NCBI GenBank assembly: GCA_949130485.1
Contig: OX422188.1
Span: 5,623,807-5,687,806, forward strand
From: Agelas oroides
Taxonomy: Eukaryota; Porifera; Demospongiae; Agelasida; Agelasidae
Length of the DNA stretch: 64,000 nucleotides
Direction of reading: 5' to 3'
This document shows, one piece after another, positions 22,293 to 33,800 of this stretch. The notes below the pieces were generated by a model that was not told the DNA's origin, ran no database searches, and saw only the letters and a program-made list of their open reading frames with translations. A program made the position numbers and the translations under genes. How positions within the stretch are numbered: position 1 is the first letter of the stretch; each line of letters starts with the position of its first letter.

Positions 22293-23192
22293 GTCACAAG
22301 ATGGGAGTCACAAGATGGGAGACACAAGATGGGAGTCACAAGATGGGAGACACAAGATGGGAGTCACAAGATGGGAGACAAGATGGGAGTCACAAGATGG
22401 GAGACACAAGATGGGAGACACAAGATGGGAGTCACAAGATGGGAGACACAAGATGGGAGACACAAGATGGGAGTCACAAGATGGGAGTCACAAGATGGGA
22501 GTCACAAGATGGGAGACACAAGATGGGAGACACAAGATGGGAGTCACAAGATGGGAGACACAAGATGGGAGACACAAGATGGGAGTCACAAGATGGGAGA
22601 CACAAGATGGGAGACACAAGATGGGAGTCACAAGATGGGAGACACAAGATGGGAGACACAAGATGGGAGACACAAGATGGGAGTCACAAGATGGGAGACA
22701 CAAGATGGGAGTCACAAGATGGGAGTCACAAGATGGGAGACACAAGATGGGAGACACAAGATGGGAGACACAAGATGGGAGACACAAGATGGGAGACACA
22801 AGATGGGAGACACAAGATGGGAGTCACAAGATGGGAGACACAAGATGGGAGACACAAGATGGGAGACACAAGATGGGAGACACAAGATGGGAGTCACAAG
22901 ATGGGAGACACAAGATGGGAGACACAAGATGGGAGACACAAGATGGGAGACACAAGATGGGAGACACAAGATGGGAGACACAAGATGGGAGACACAAGAT
23001 GGGAGTCACAAGATGGGAGTCACAAGATGGGAGACACAAGATGGGAGTCACAAGATGGGAGTCACAAGATGGGAGTCACAAGATGGGAGTCACAAGATGG
23101 GAGACACAAGATGGGAGTCACAAGATGGGAGACACAAGATGGGAGACACAAGATGGGAGTAACAAGATGGGAGACACAAGATGGGAGACACA
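22293..23192. repeat. 14-bp minisatellite, about 64 units
   Basis: Units of gggag[t/a]cacaagat run head to tail for about 900 bp with essentially one variable position (t or a), one shortened unit near 22377 and one variant (aac) at about 23160. All three plus frames are open because 3 x 14 nt encode the same 14-residue peptide in every frame. The 297-348-codon ORFs are therefore artefacts. Confidence 0.97.
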
Positions 23193-23394
23193 TGAATCAA
23201 TCAACTCCATCATGTGGACCTGCCCACCCTGTCTGAAATATTAATTTATATCCACTAGAATTGCACAAGAACTAACATACCATCCACTTAACTGACATAA
23301 GGTAATGTGAATCACGCACCTGTGGACACAACCCTGCTTATTGGTTGCCGCAACTCAGCAGGCAATTTTCCCCGAAGCTATCCAATCTAGCCAG

Positions 23395-23660
23395 CCTATA
23401 CGCGTACGCGTAAACCCGTTACCAGTTAAAATCAGTTAGTACTACTCCACAATCTAGGCTATATCCTACGTCCAAAAATCACTTTGACCGTTACTTGCTC
23501 GGTTTAAACGTAGTTTGGACACTACGTACTCACCTACTACTCTGCAGAGAGTACAGAATGTAGAAGTCCTGTTATTCGCGAAGCTTTCTCGGTTGCTATA
23601 GAAACGTGTAATTCGACCCCTGACGTGACCCCGCCTAACTGCAAACTGCGCATGCGCCGA
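23395..23660. promoter_or_regulatory. CpG-rich block with NRF1-like palindrome: candidate promoter
   Basis: The stretch is visibly richer in CpG than its surroundings (acgcgtacgcgtaaacccg, tacgtccaaaaatc, ttcgcgaagc). It contains TGCGCATGCGC (23646-23656), the NRF1 core palindrome, and tgacgtgacc, a CRE-like half site. On the minus strand a good donor (AGTAG|GTGAGTACG at about 23530) follows, so a non-coding first exon of the orphan receptor is possible. Function is inferred only. Confidence 0.35.
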
Positions 23661-23901
<241 letters not shown>

Positions 23902-24128
23902 AGGTAGTCTCACGCGTAGCCAGACTCTTGCCAGAGCTAGACAGGTGGTTGCTTTATACAGGTTATTTATTTTGTACAGGATTAGTACAACTGGGACCTG
24001 GACTAGTGGCCATAATAAAGAGATGGGCCAGCTGCTTTTTACAGCAAACACAATAGACAGGTTCAGGCTAAAGCTGTTTGTGCCCTAGAACACCACTTGA
24101 TCAGCCTTGTCACTGCTATGGCATGTGA

Positions 24129-24161
24129 AATAATGGTGCCTGGATCACAGGCACCATTATT
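24129..24161. other. Perfect 12-bp hairpin
   Basis: aataatggtgcc (24129-24140) and ggcaccattatt (24150-24161) are perfect inverted repeats around a 9-nt loop. It may be a remnant of a MITE or a structured transcript end. No function can be assigned. Confidence 0.6.
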
Positions 24162-24201
24162 AGTTTGTGAGTCCTATTTCTATTTGCATGGCCGAGCTCA
24201 G

Positions 24202-24357
24202 AATCACCACCAGTGGTGTTATACTATTATACATGTATAGGCAAGGCCAATGGACTGCATTAGTCCTTAAAGATCCTAGCTCCCTCATAATCTACTTGGC
24301 AGTGACAAATGCAGGAACAGCTGATTATTCATCACATGTACAAATAGCATGCAGCGG
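24202..24357 (+). other. Possible isolated plus-strand exon, Ig-like pattern
   Basis: 52 open codons between acceptor gagctcag and donor gg|gtagct. They read YMYRQGQWTALVLKDPSS then IIYLAVTNAGTADYSSHVQ, which loosely resembles strands C' to F of an immunoglobulin fold. No neighbouring exon joins it. It may be a relic. Low confidence. Confidence 0.2.
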
Positions 24358-24547
24358 GTAGCTAGTCATTTTTCATACTCATTACCATTTCTAAGTGGAT
24401 AAAATTGTAATTGTATAAACACTAATGAAATTGTTGTCATGTTGTCTGGCCATCTGATTCGTAACACACACTACTGTACCACTACATCTAGTGTCGAATA
24501 AGTTGAAGTGCAGCTATTCTTTAATCTAAAACTGTCTATAAGGGTTG

Positions 24548-24803
24548 TCAAAGTGCAGTGTCTTCGGGATCATTTTCAGCCTGCGTGCCATCTTTCTTTG
24601 TATCATCTTTCTGTGGTTCATCTTTCTGTGTATTGTCTTTCTGCATGTCGTCTTTCTCTGTGCCATCTGTTTGTGTGTCATCCTCAGTTGGAGAGTCCAC
24701 AGTGGCAAGTTCATTTTGTACAACATATAGATTGTCTGGCTTCTCAAGCACAGAAGTATAGGTGAGCTGAACTTCACGGTAACTTTTCCAACGTTTGTGG
24801 ATG
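24548..24803 (-). CDS. Exon: acidic tail of copy 1, ending in a PDZ-ligand-like motif
   Basis: The exon starts at acceptor catgcag and completes a Cys codon from the TM exon. It encodes a basic juxtamembrane CIHKRWKSYREV, two tyrosine motifs (LTYTSV, NLYVVQ) and then an acidic repeat built on K/Q-K-D-D/N/E-T/P-Q. It ends EDTAL-stop, which fits a class I PDZ ligand (T-x-L). It has no similarity to the tails of copies 2 and 3. The 1.5-kb distance from the TM exon leaves room for an alternative terminal exon at 25423-25489. Confidence 0.6.
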
Positions 24804-27800
24804 CTGCATGGTATCATGTGTGTGTTTGTGTGTGTGGGGGGAAATGAGTGTGTAGGGGGGCAATTACTATTCCAAGTTTAAGCCACACCCAGAGATGCTC
24901 AAACAGTGATATCTTAGCTAAAACTTTTTAGGCTTGTGTACTACATATTCATAGTGCACTCAGGGTTGTGCTAGCCTTGTACCAGCACGCCTACCAGGCT
25001 AGGGTTGTGCAAGTTTTAACAGTTTACTGAGGTACATGACAGTTCACTTTGTGTGTGTGTGTGGTAGCCTCGTTCCAGCTTTCTGTCGCCTGCAGTACGG
25101 TAAAGCGGTTTTTCATTTGCGCACGGGGAGAGCCTGGGAATGAGGCTATGTGTGTGGTATGTGTGTGTGTGTGTGTTTGAGAGTCTTCTTGTTAAGGAGG
25201 GTGGCAGGGAACGTGTCCATTGCACTTTGAGTCAGTGAAAACAAGATCAATGATTTTTCTCTCTTATTCTTCTTTGGAGGCACTTGTTTGTATGTGATAT
25301 ACTATACAGAGTACTATCAAGCTGAGCTACCTGGTACCTAACTATACTGATATTGTGTATGCATGAATTTAACACAGTTTTGCTACTTTCTTTTAAAATT
25401 TACGGTTTATATTTGCTGGTCATCAGGGGAGTTCCCAGTCTGATTCAAACACAGGTTTCAGCTCCTTTAAACTCCCGACCTGTGGATGGCTACAGAAAGG
25501 GCGGAGCCACTCCCATATGTACATGGAGTCCAGCTCAGTCTGGTAGTTGGGACATGCTGCATGTGGGCTTGGAATATCTCACTACATGCGATCTTACACA
25601 TGCTTTGAGTCACCAGTCTTATGGTAGGTAAATGACTATAGACTGTCGCAGCTATTTGACCTTTAACTTGAATCTCTGAGAATCAAACGAGTACTTGAAC
25701 TATTGTTTTTGTTTACAGAAAGTAGTAGCAATGCCAGCAGTTATACTTTTATGACTTATCTCTTAGGAAGGCAATGGATGCTGCTAGATTCTAGCCTCGT
25801 TCCCAGGCCTTCCCCAGCTCCAGTTTTTGATCGCTCCGTTTTTGCATACTGCAAGTTGCATACTGCAAGCGATCAAAAACTGGAGCCGGGGAAGGCCTGG
25901 GAACGAGGCTAGCTAGATTCTTCTCTTTAGTTGAACTCTCTTCTTTCTCTTCTACATGTGACTGACTTTTTCTCATGATGTCATAGGTAGGATATATGAT
26001 ATGATTGCTAATTAGTTGGGTGTCGATCAATAATTGTTATCTACAAGTTGTGTGACTTATCTAATTTTGGTTAATGTTGTTATGTAGACTCAGAGAGAGA
26101 GAGAGAGAGTGTGTGTGTGTGTGTGTGTGTGCGTGTGTGTGTGTGTGCAGAGGAGGGTTGAGAAGTAAGGCGGGGGGGGGGGAGAAATACTGACTTGAAT
26201 CTCTTGAATTTACTACATGAGACTGCTGAGCTCTGTGTACATATCGATTCGCTGAATTTGGTTAAGATCATTGAGTAGTATATCTACTACTCATTGGTAG
26301 TGTTTCACATACTCACCAAAACAATATGCACAGTAGCAACAGTATCAGAACCAGCACAACCCCAAAGACAGAACCAGCAGCAATTGCTGCTATCACTCCA
26401 GGAGAAAGTCCAGTGGCAGTAGTTACAGCAGTGGTGGCAGTGGTGGCAGTAGTTACAGCAGTGGTGGCAGTGGTGGCAGGGACCACTCGAACAAATGTCA
26501 CTGCAGCAAATCCTGCAGCCATGTAGTCATTGGTACCACTCTGTAGGGAATGAAGGATAAACATAAGCAAGCAATCACTTAACGTGGGACCTGGTGTCAC
26601 TGATGTTTAACAGCCTGAAGTTCCTTATCTCTATAATTACTGTAAAAAGATAGAGGACAAGACACACACAAAAAAAATCGCACGGTTACCTGCACTGCAC
26701 TTTCAAGTACTTCAGCTGCTAACACTTGAGCTCCTCCTGCCACTTGTATGTACATCTCAAACTCCAACACTCCTTGAGCATTGTTTCTAATGTTGGTGAT
26801 GATTACATCACTTGGTTGGATCAGGGAAACTTGCCTCCTGAATGTAGATTGAGTGTGAGCAGCGGATGGGGAAAGGAAAAAGACAAAGATATGAAAGAAA
26901 TACACACCATCATAGCTCAAATGCATAATGCTGCTATGTGCACTTTACCTTGTCCTCACTGTCTGACGACACATTTCATTGTTCTCAGCACAGTATCTGT
27001 TGATAACTGTTGCAGTTGTGTTTCTCATTGCTTCTTGCGGTCCTTCAGTAAACTGCCAAGAATACAAATAGCAAATCTGAATGTGCAAATGCTAAGTGTA
27101 AAATGAATCTGACCCTTTTCATTGTGAAAACCTTTAAATATTAATAATTTATAGGCAGCAAGGAAATGTAATACATGTAGTTCAGCTAGCCTTGTTTCCA
27201 GGCTCTCCCGCTCCAGAATGCGAACATTGAAGTTATGCAGGCGGAGAGCAGAGAAGGTCGGACACGGTTGAACTTTACTAATTAAAATGGCTGAGGTCAC
27301 ACTAATTGATTTTTCGTACCTCAACAGACAACTCTCTCGACTTTTACTGAGGTGGGCCCCAGTTTTGAAATCAAGATTCAAGGCTGGGGACAGTTAAAAG
27401 TTAAAAAGCTTTCTACCTTGCAACATCCAAGATCAATTAGTGATGACCTCAGTTGTTTTAATTAGCAAAGGTCAACCATATCCAACCTCCTCTGGGCGGA
27501 GAGAGCCTGATATTTTTTCTCACGTGAGCAGCGTCAATAGTAGAAAGGGGGTAGAAAGACCTTAATTTTGTGTGGGCATACCCGAAGACTCAAACAGCGA
27601 AAAGAGTGAAGGCAATAGGTGACTTACTTCACATATATAGCTAGTGAGGGGCAAATATCCTACATACTGCAGTGGCAGATCTAGAAATTTAGAAAGGGGG
27701 GTTCAGTCACCAGCACGCGAAGCGTGCCGGAAATTTTTGGGTTGCCACGCCCACTTTCGGTCACGTGAACACATTCAAAAAAAATATAGCTGGAAGGCTG

Positions 27801-30800
27801 AACCGAAGGGTCCGTCACAAAAGAAATCTCGTACACTGTCCGACAGTGTTGTTTTAGTTAACTATAACTTTAACTAAATACATTTTAGTATGGCCTTTTT
27901 AAAATTTAGTTAACCAAAACTACAACTAACTATAACTAAAATATCCAAGAACATACAAGAAGAAACCTGTCGGCAGAAATCCAAACTGAAATCCAGAAAT
28001 CCACTCTGAAATCCGAAATCCACATGGATTTCGAAATCTCGTATGCCAAGGCGCGCTGTGGCGGACCCCTCGGGCCGAACTGAATATCTCGAAGCAACTC
28101 TAGGCCTAGTCAAACGTCTGGAGATCAGTAAGGAACTGATACTTGAGTGTGTAACTGTGCCTGGTTGTTGTTGCTGCATGCCACTGCTGCATAATCATTT
28201 GATGGATTCATGCAGTTATGTACGCAAAATACATCACTAGCCGCCAAAGGGGGGTGCATTTGCACCCCTCTTACCCCCCCTAAATCTGCCACTGTACTGA
28301 GCATTGAGTGTATAGTTGGATTAACAGCGTATAAAACATTGCCTTTCTGTTCTGAAAATTCTGTCCCTTTCGTCATGATCATGTGAGAAAAGATACCAGG
28401 CTCTCCCCGCGTATTTGTGTTTCAGTGCGGGGGAGCCTGGGAACAAGGCTATAGTTCAGCATTTTTCTAGACCAGTGTTTGACTACCATTAAGTCCACAA
28501 TGGAAGTATTCATGATTGTTCTTACATTCTCTGCAGTGTATTGAGGTAGGGTGACCCTCAGTGCATTATTGAGAACAATTTGTGTGGGTGTGACTGGGGG
28601 GGTAGAGGTGGGTGCAGCTGTGGCTGGACACAGCATATGTGGATGAAAGAAGATGGTCATGGTCAATGAAGTATATAAGCCATTAAAGAAGAGTTTCAGT
28701 CTAGGTTTACATAACTATTGATACTTAGACAACATTGCAATGATTACAATTAATGACCCTTCAAACTGAGTGCTTTGTATCCATGTATTGAAGTTATAAT
28801 GCATAACCACTAGGGGAATGTAGAACATTGTGGGGCAAGTGTGCATGAGCGAGCGATGCATTGAGTTGGCAAGTTAAGAGACTGCCTCGTGCTGACCTTT
28901 TTTTGTGAACACAGAACTTGGTTTCTCATGCATAGTCCTTACTTTCTAGACAATCTTGAAACACAGTGACTAACCAGGATATCTGCCACCTTCTGTGTTC
29001 TGTAAGTACCGTATCATAGTTTGTTTACGCAACTGCTTGCCCTCGTACAGTAGATGCTTATGCTCCAGCTTTCCCTCTTCGTAATTGCGTCTTCACTCAC
29101 GCTGAAACACTCATATATTCTTTCTGTCGTACATATGCCATATGTCTTAATCATGTCTTAATGCTGCGTTCGGACAAAAGTAAAATTTTCACTCAGCAAG
29201 TTGCAACATGCTAAGTGAAAATTTGTACTTTTGCTCAGTCATGCTTGCCCCAATTAGGCTTAAGGACAAAAGATGATAGGCCAAGTCCATGATTGCTACA
29301 CTCATAGTACATAATACTATGTGGTCAAGATGATGATGTTTAAAATGCGATCACTCCAGTGCACTCTTATGAATACAATTAAGTCTGCAAATCTAGGGAA
29401 ATTTGAGACCGGGTTGGATAAATCTTGTATACCAGGATAGCACAAAGCTGCAGGACATCTTACCAGAACAGTCACTCCCGGTGAACCCAGTGGGACAATC
29501 ACATATCTCTGTGCTAGTATTGAAAGTTCCACCATTTAGACACGCCAGTTCTGCACAGAAATAACATTCTTGTTAACACAACAATCATAACGCAAATGAC
29601 TAGGTACTGTGCATAGTGCAAGAGGACTGAACACACATCAAACTATTGCCACAACATGGAGACGTATAGGTTAGGTAGTTGTACAACTTAAACGTACGAC
29701 AGAAAGGTTCATTTCCAGACCACATTCCATCTGCCTGGCAGGTACGTGTCATGTTTCCAACAAGTAAATATCCATTGTTACAGGTATAAGTGGCCACTTG
29801 GTCCAAAGTCGTTCCCTGGGGAGTATTCACTCTACCATTGTCTGGATTGGTGAGTGCACCACAGTCAATAACTGAAGAGAGAGAAAAGGGTTTAAGTCGC
29901 TACATGCTATAAACAAATCACTCTAGTGCAATTAGGTCTGCATATGTAGGATACTATGGTCAAGATGATGATGTTTAAAATGCAATAAATAGATCACTCC
30001 AGTGCACTCTTATGAATACAATTAAGTCTGCAAATCTAGGGAAATTTGAGACTGGGTTGGATAAATCTTGTATACTAAGATAGCACAAAGCTGCAGGACA
30101 TCTTACCAGAACAGTCACTCCCGGTGAACCCAGTGGGACAATCACATATCTCTGTGCTAGTATTGAAAGTTCCACCATTTAGACACGCCAGTTCTGCACA
30201 GAAATAACATTCTTGTTAACACAACAATCATAACGCAAATGACTAGGTACTGTGCATAGTGCAAGAGGACTGAACACACATCAAACTATTGCCACAACAT
30301 GGAGACGTATAGGTTAGGTAGTTGTACAACTTAAACGTACGACAGAAAGGTTCATTTCCAGACCACATTCCATCTGCCTGGCAGGTACGTGTCATGTTTC
30401 CAACAAGTAAATATCCATTGTTACAGGTATAAGTGGCCACTTGGTCCAAAGTCGTTCCCTGGGGAGTATTCACTCTACCATTGTCTGGATTGGTGAGTGC
30501 ACCACAGTCAATAACTGAAGAGAGAGAAAAGGGTTTAAGTCGCTACATGCTATAAACAAATCACTCTAGTGCAATTAGGTCTGCATATGTAGGATACTAT
30601 GGTCAAGATGATGATGTTTAAAATGCAATAAATAGATCACTCCAGTGCACTCTTATGAATACAATTAAGTCTGCAAATCTAGGGAAATTTGAGACTGGGT
30701 TGGATAAATCTTGTATACTAAGATAGCACAAAGCTGCAGGACATCTTACCAGAACAGTCACTCCCAGTGAACCCAGTGGGACAATCACATATCTCTGTGC

Positions 30801-33800
30801 TATTATTGAATGTTCCACCATTTAGACACGCCAGTTCTGCACGCAAATAGTACATTCATGTTAACACAACAATCATAACGCGAATGACTAGGTACTGTGC
30901 ACAGTGCAAGAGGACTGAACACACAGGAAGACTGAACACACATCAAGCTATGCTGCCACACAGAGATGTATAGGTTAGGTAGTTATAGAAAGTAAACGTA
31001 CGACAGAAAGGTTCATTTCCAGACCACATTCCATCTGCCTGGCAGGTACGTGTCACGTTTCCAACCAGTAGATATCCATTGTTACAGCTATAAGTGGCCA
31101 CTTGGTTGAAAGTCGTTCCCTGGGGAGTATTCACTCTACCATTGTCTGGATTGGTGAGTGCACCACAGTCAATAACTGAAGAGAGAGAAAGGGTTCAAGT
31201 CGCTACATGCTATAAACAAATCACTCTAGCGTAATTAAGTCTGCATATGTAGGATACCATTAGGAATTTAAGACCTGGTTGGATACATAAACTCATATAC
31301 CAGGATAGTGCAGCACTGCAGGACTTCTTACCAGAACAGTTGCTCCCGGTGAACCCAGTGGGGCAATCACATATCTCTGTGCTAGTATTGAAAGTTCCAT
31401 TGTTTAGACACATCAGTTCTGCACACATATATTACATTCATGTTAACACAGCAACCATAATGTCACTGATTAGTCGCCATGCACAGTACAACAAGACTGA
31501 ACACACATCAATTGTTTTCAAAAATACATGTAGAACATATCTGCAGTGCTGTCAAGTGTTTTGTGTGTTTTTTTTGCATTGTAAACACATGGGAAGGTGT
31601 TCCATTTAACACACATTAGCTAGTGGTATTGAGAACTACCACTGCAATGGAGACATATAGGTTAGGTAGATCTAGCAAACATACGACAGAAAGGTTCATT
31701 TCCAGACCACATTCCATCTGCCTGGCAGGTACGTGTCATGTTTCCAACCAGTAGATATCCATTGTTACACGTATAAGTGGCCACTTGGTCCAAACTTGTT
31801 CCCTGGGGAGTATCCACTCTACCATTGTCCGGATTGGTGAGTGCACCACAGTCAATAACTGAAGAGAGAGAAAGGGTTCAAGTTGCTACATGCTATAAAT
31901 AAATCACTCTAGCGTAATTAATAGGATACCATTGGGAACCTGAGACCTGGTTGGACAAATCTTGTATACCAGGATAGTGCAGCACTGCAGGATATCTTAC
32001 CAGAACAGTTGCTCCCGGTGAACCCAGTGGGACAATCACATATCTCTGTGCTAGTATTGAATGTTCCATTGTTTAGACACTCCAGTTCTGCACAGAAATA
32101 TTACACTCATGTTAACACAATGAAAGCAAGCATGTTGCAATAAAGTGCAGGTCCAAGATTGTGCATGGAGTAATTTCCTAGCTTGATATTCACTGGCTAA
32201 TTTGCAGTGTGTAAATCTAGTATTGTGGATTTGTTTGCTGACTTAACTTGCATGCAGCCTGTGTTATTTCCTTACGTCATTCTTAATTTTGCATAACGCG
32301 GTACCTCTGCACCTTTTAACTATTAAGCTAAATTAAACCTATTACCGTAGATCGGGAAATTTTCGCCGTTAAAATATTTTCATTGGTGTGCGGGAGCGAC
32401 GAAAATTAAACACGCGAAAATAAAATATACGTATACATGCTACATTGCTGAACCGGCGAGCGACGAAATATTTTGACGTGAAAATTTAAAATGCAAGTTA
32501 TTTTTATCGTGATAATTTCCCGATCTACGGTAACTGCTGAATTGTTCTTCTAGAACTCAGTTTTAATCTGCAAATGAGGATACTATTGTGCATGTGAGAC
32601 TCAGTTTGCTAAATCTTGTACACCAGGCTAGTGCAAAGCTGCAGGACTTCTTACCAGAACAGTCACTCCCGGTGAACCCAGTGGGACAGTCACATATCTC
32701 TGTGCTAGTATTCAAAGTTCCACCATTTAGACACATCAGTTCTGCACACGAATTACATTCATTTTAACACAACAACCATAATGTGTACTAGGTACTGTGC
32801 ACAGTGCAAATGGACTAAACACACATCAAACTATTGCCACAATATAGAGATGTATAGGTTAAGTTGTAGAACTTAAACTTACGACAGAGAGGTGCAGTTC
32901 CAGACCACATTTCATCTACCTGGCAGGTACGTGTAACGTTTCCAACCAGTAAATATCGATTGTTACAGTTATAAGTGGCCACTAGGTCCAAAGTTGTTCC
33001 CTGGGGAGTATCCACTGTACCATTGTCTGGATTGGTGAGTGCACCACAGTCAATAACTGAACGATTCTGGAAGAGAAGTCAACACTTTAACAAGCCAGTC
33101 ATAAAGTTTTAGTGTGTTACTAGACTCTGACATGCTACTTTGTTGCAACCCATTAACCTTGTGTGCACTCATTCACAACTGTGTGCACTCAAAGCACTCA
33201 AAACTAGCATGAACTGATACATGGGTTCAAATGCATGTTCCACACAAGTTGTTGGCACATTAATTTACTGATGTAAGCTAAAGGACAAATATCCTACATG
33301 CAAAGCATATTGCAATAACATGCATTTCCAAAATTGCAGATCAATTTCCTAGCTTTACTGACTAGCTAGTAGTACATACATCAAGTAATGTGAATTTGTT
33401 TGCTAACTTAGATTGCATGCAGCCTGTGTTGTTTCTTGTAGTTGCTTAATTATGCCATTCTCACATAATATTAAAGGTACGTATTTGGAACACTTGAGCG
33501 TACCTCATTTTGACTTCAATTATGCTGGGATCTAGTTTTTGAAAATTCATCCAAAGGTATGCTCAGCAACTCTGAACAAATTTGTGACTCTAACCACACC
33601 TACTCGTTAGTGAGCTTTCGGTAGTCAAGGCTTGCAACAAACAAATGGTTTGTTCAGAACAAAAACTGCTTACAGTACTAGAAATGGAGCCTCTACAAGG
33701 TGAAAGAGACATTTTCTAAGCCCATTGGGGAAAGACATGTTTCACCCAACAATGATCAAGGCCTTTCTACAGCCCGCCACAACAGCTGCCATGTGCATAG

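Noticed and set aside
22190-23244. Three overlapping plus-strand ORFs of about 300-350 codons
   Set aside because: They are produced by the stop-free 14-bp minisatellite; each frame gives the same repeated peptide and there is no start context, splice signal or non-repeat domain.
24129-24161. Hairpin considered as an intrinsic terminator
   Set aside because: The genome is eukaryotic and no U-tract follows; kept only as an unexplained hairpin.
29317-30821. Repeated minus-strand ORFs beginning MVELSIL/MVEHSII
   Set aside because: Wrong frame over the EGF-like exons and their introns; the frame giving CLNGGT...CDCPTGFTG has the cysteine pattern and splice sites.
29464-33066. Regularly spaced repeats considered as a CRISPR-like array
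   Set aside because: Repeats are exon-intron units of several hundred bp in an intron-bearing animal genome, not short direct repeats with unique spacers.
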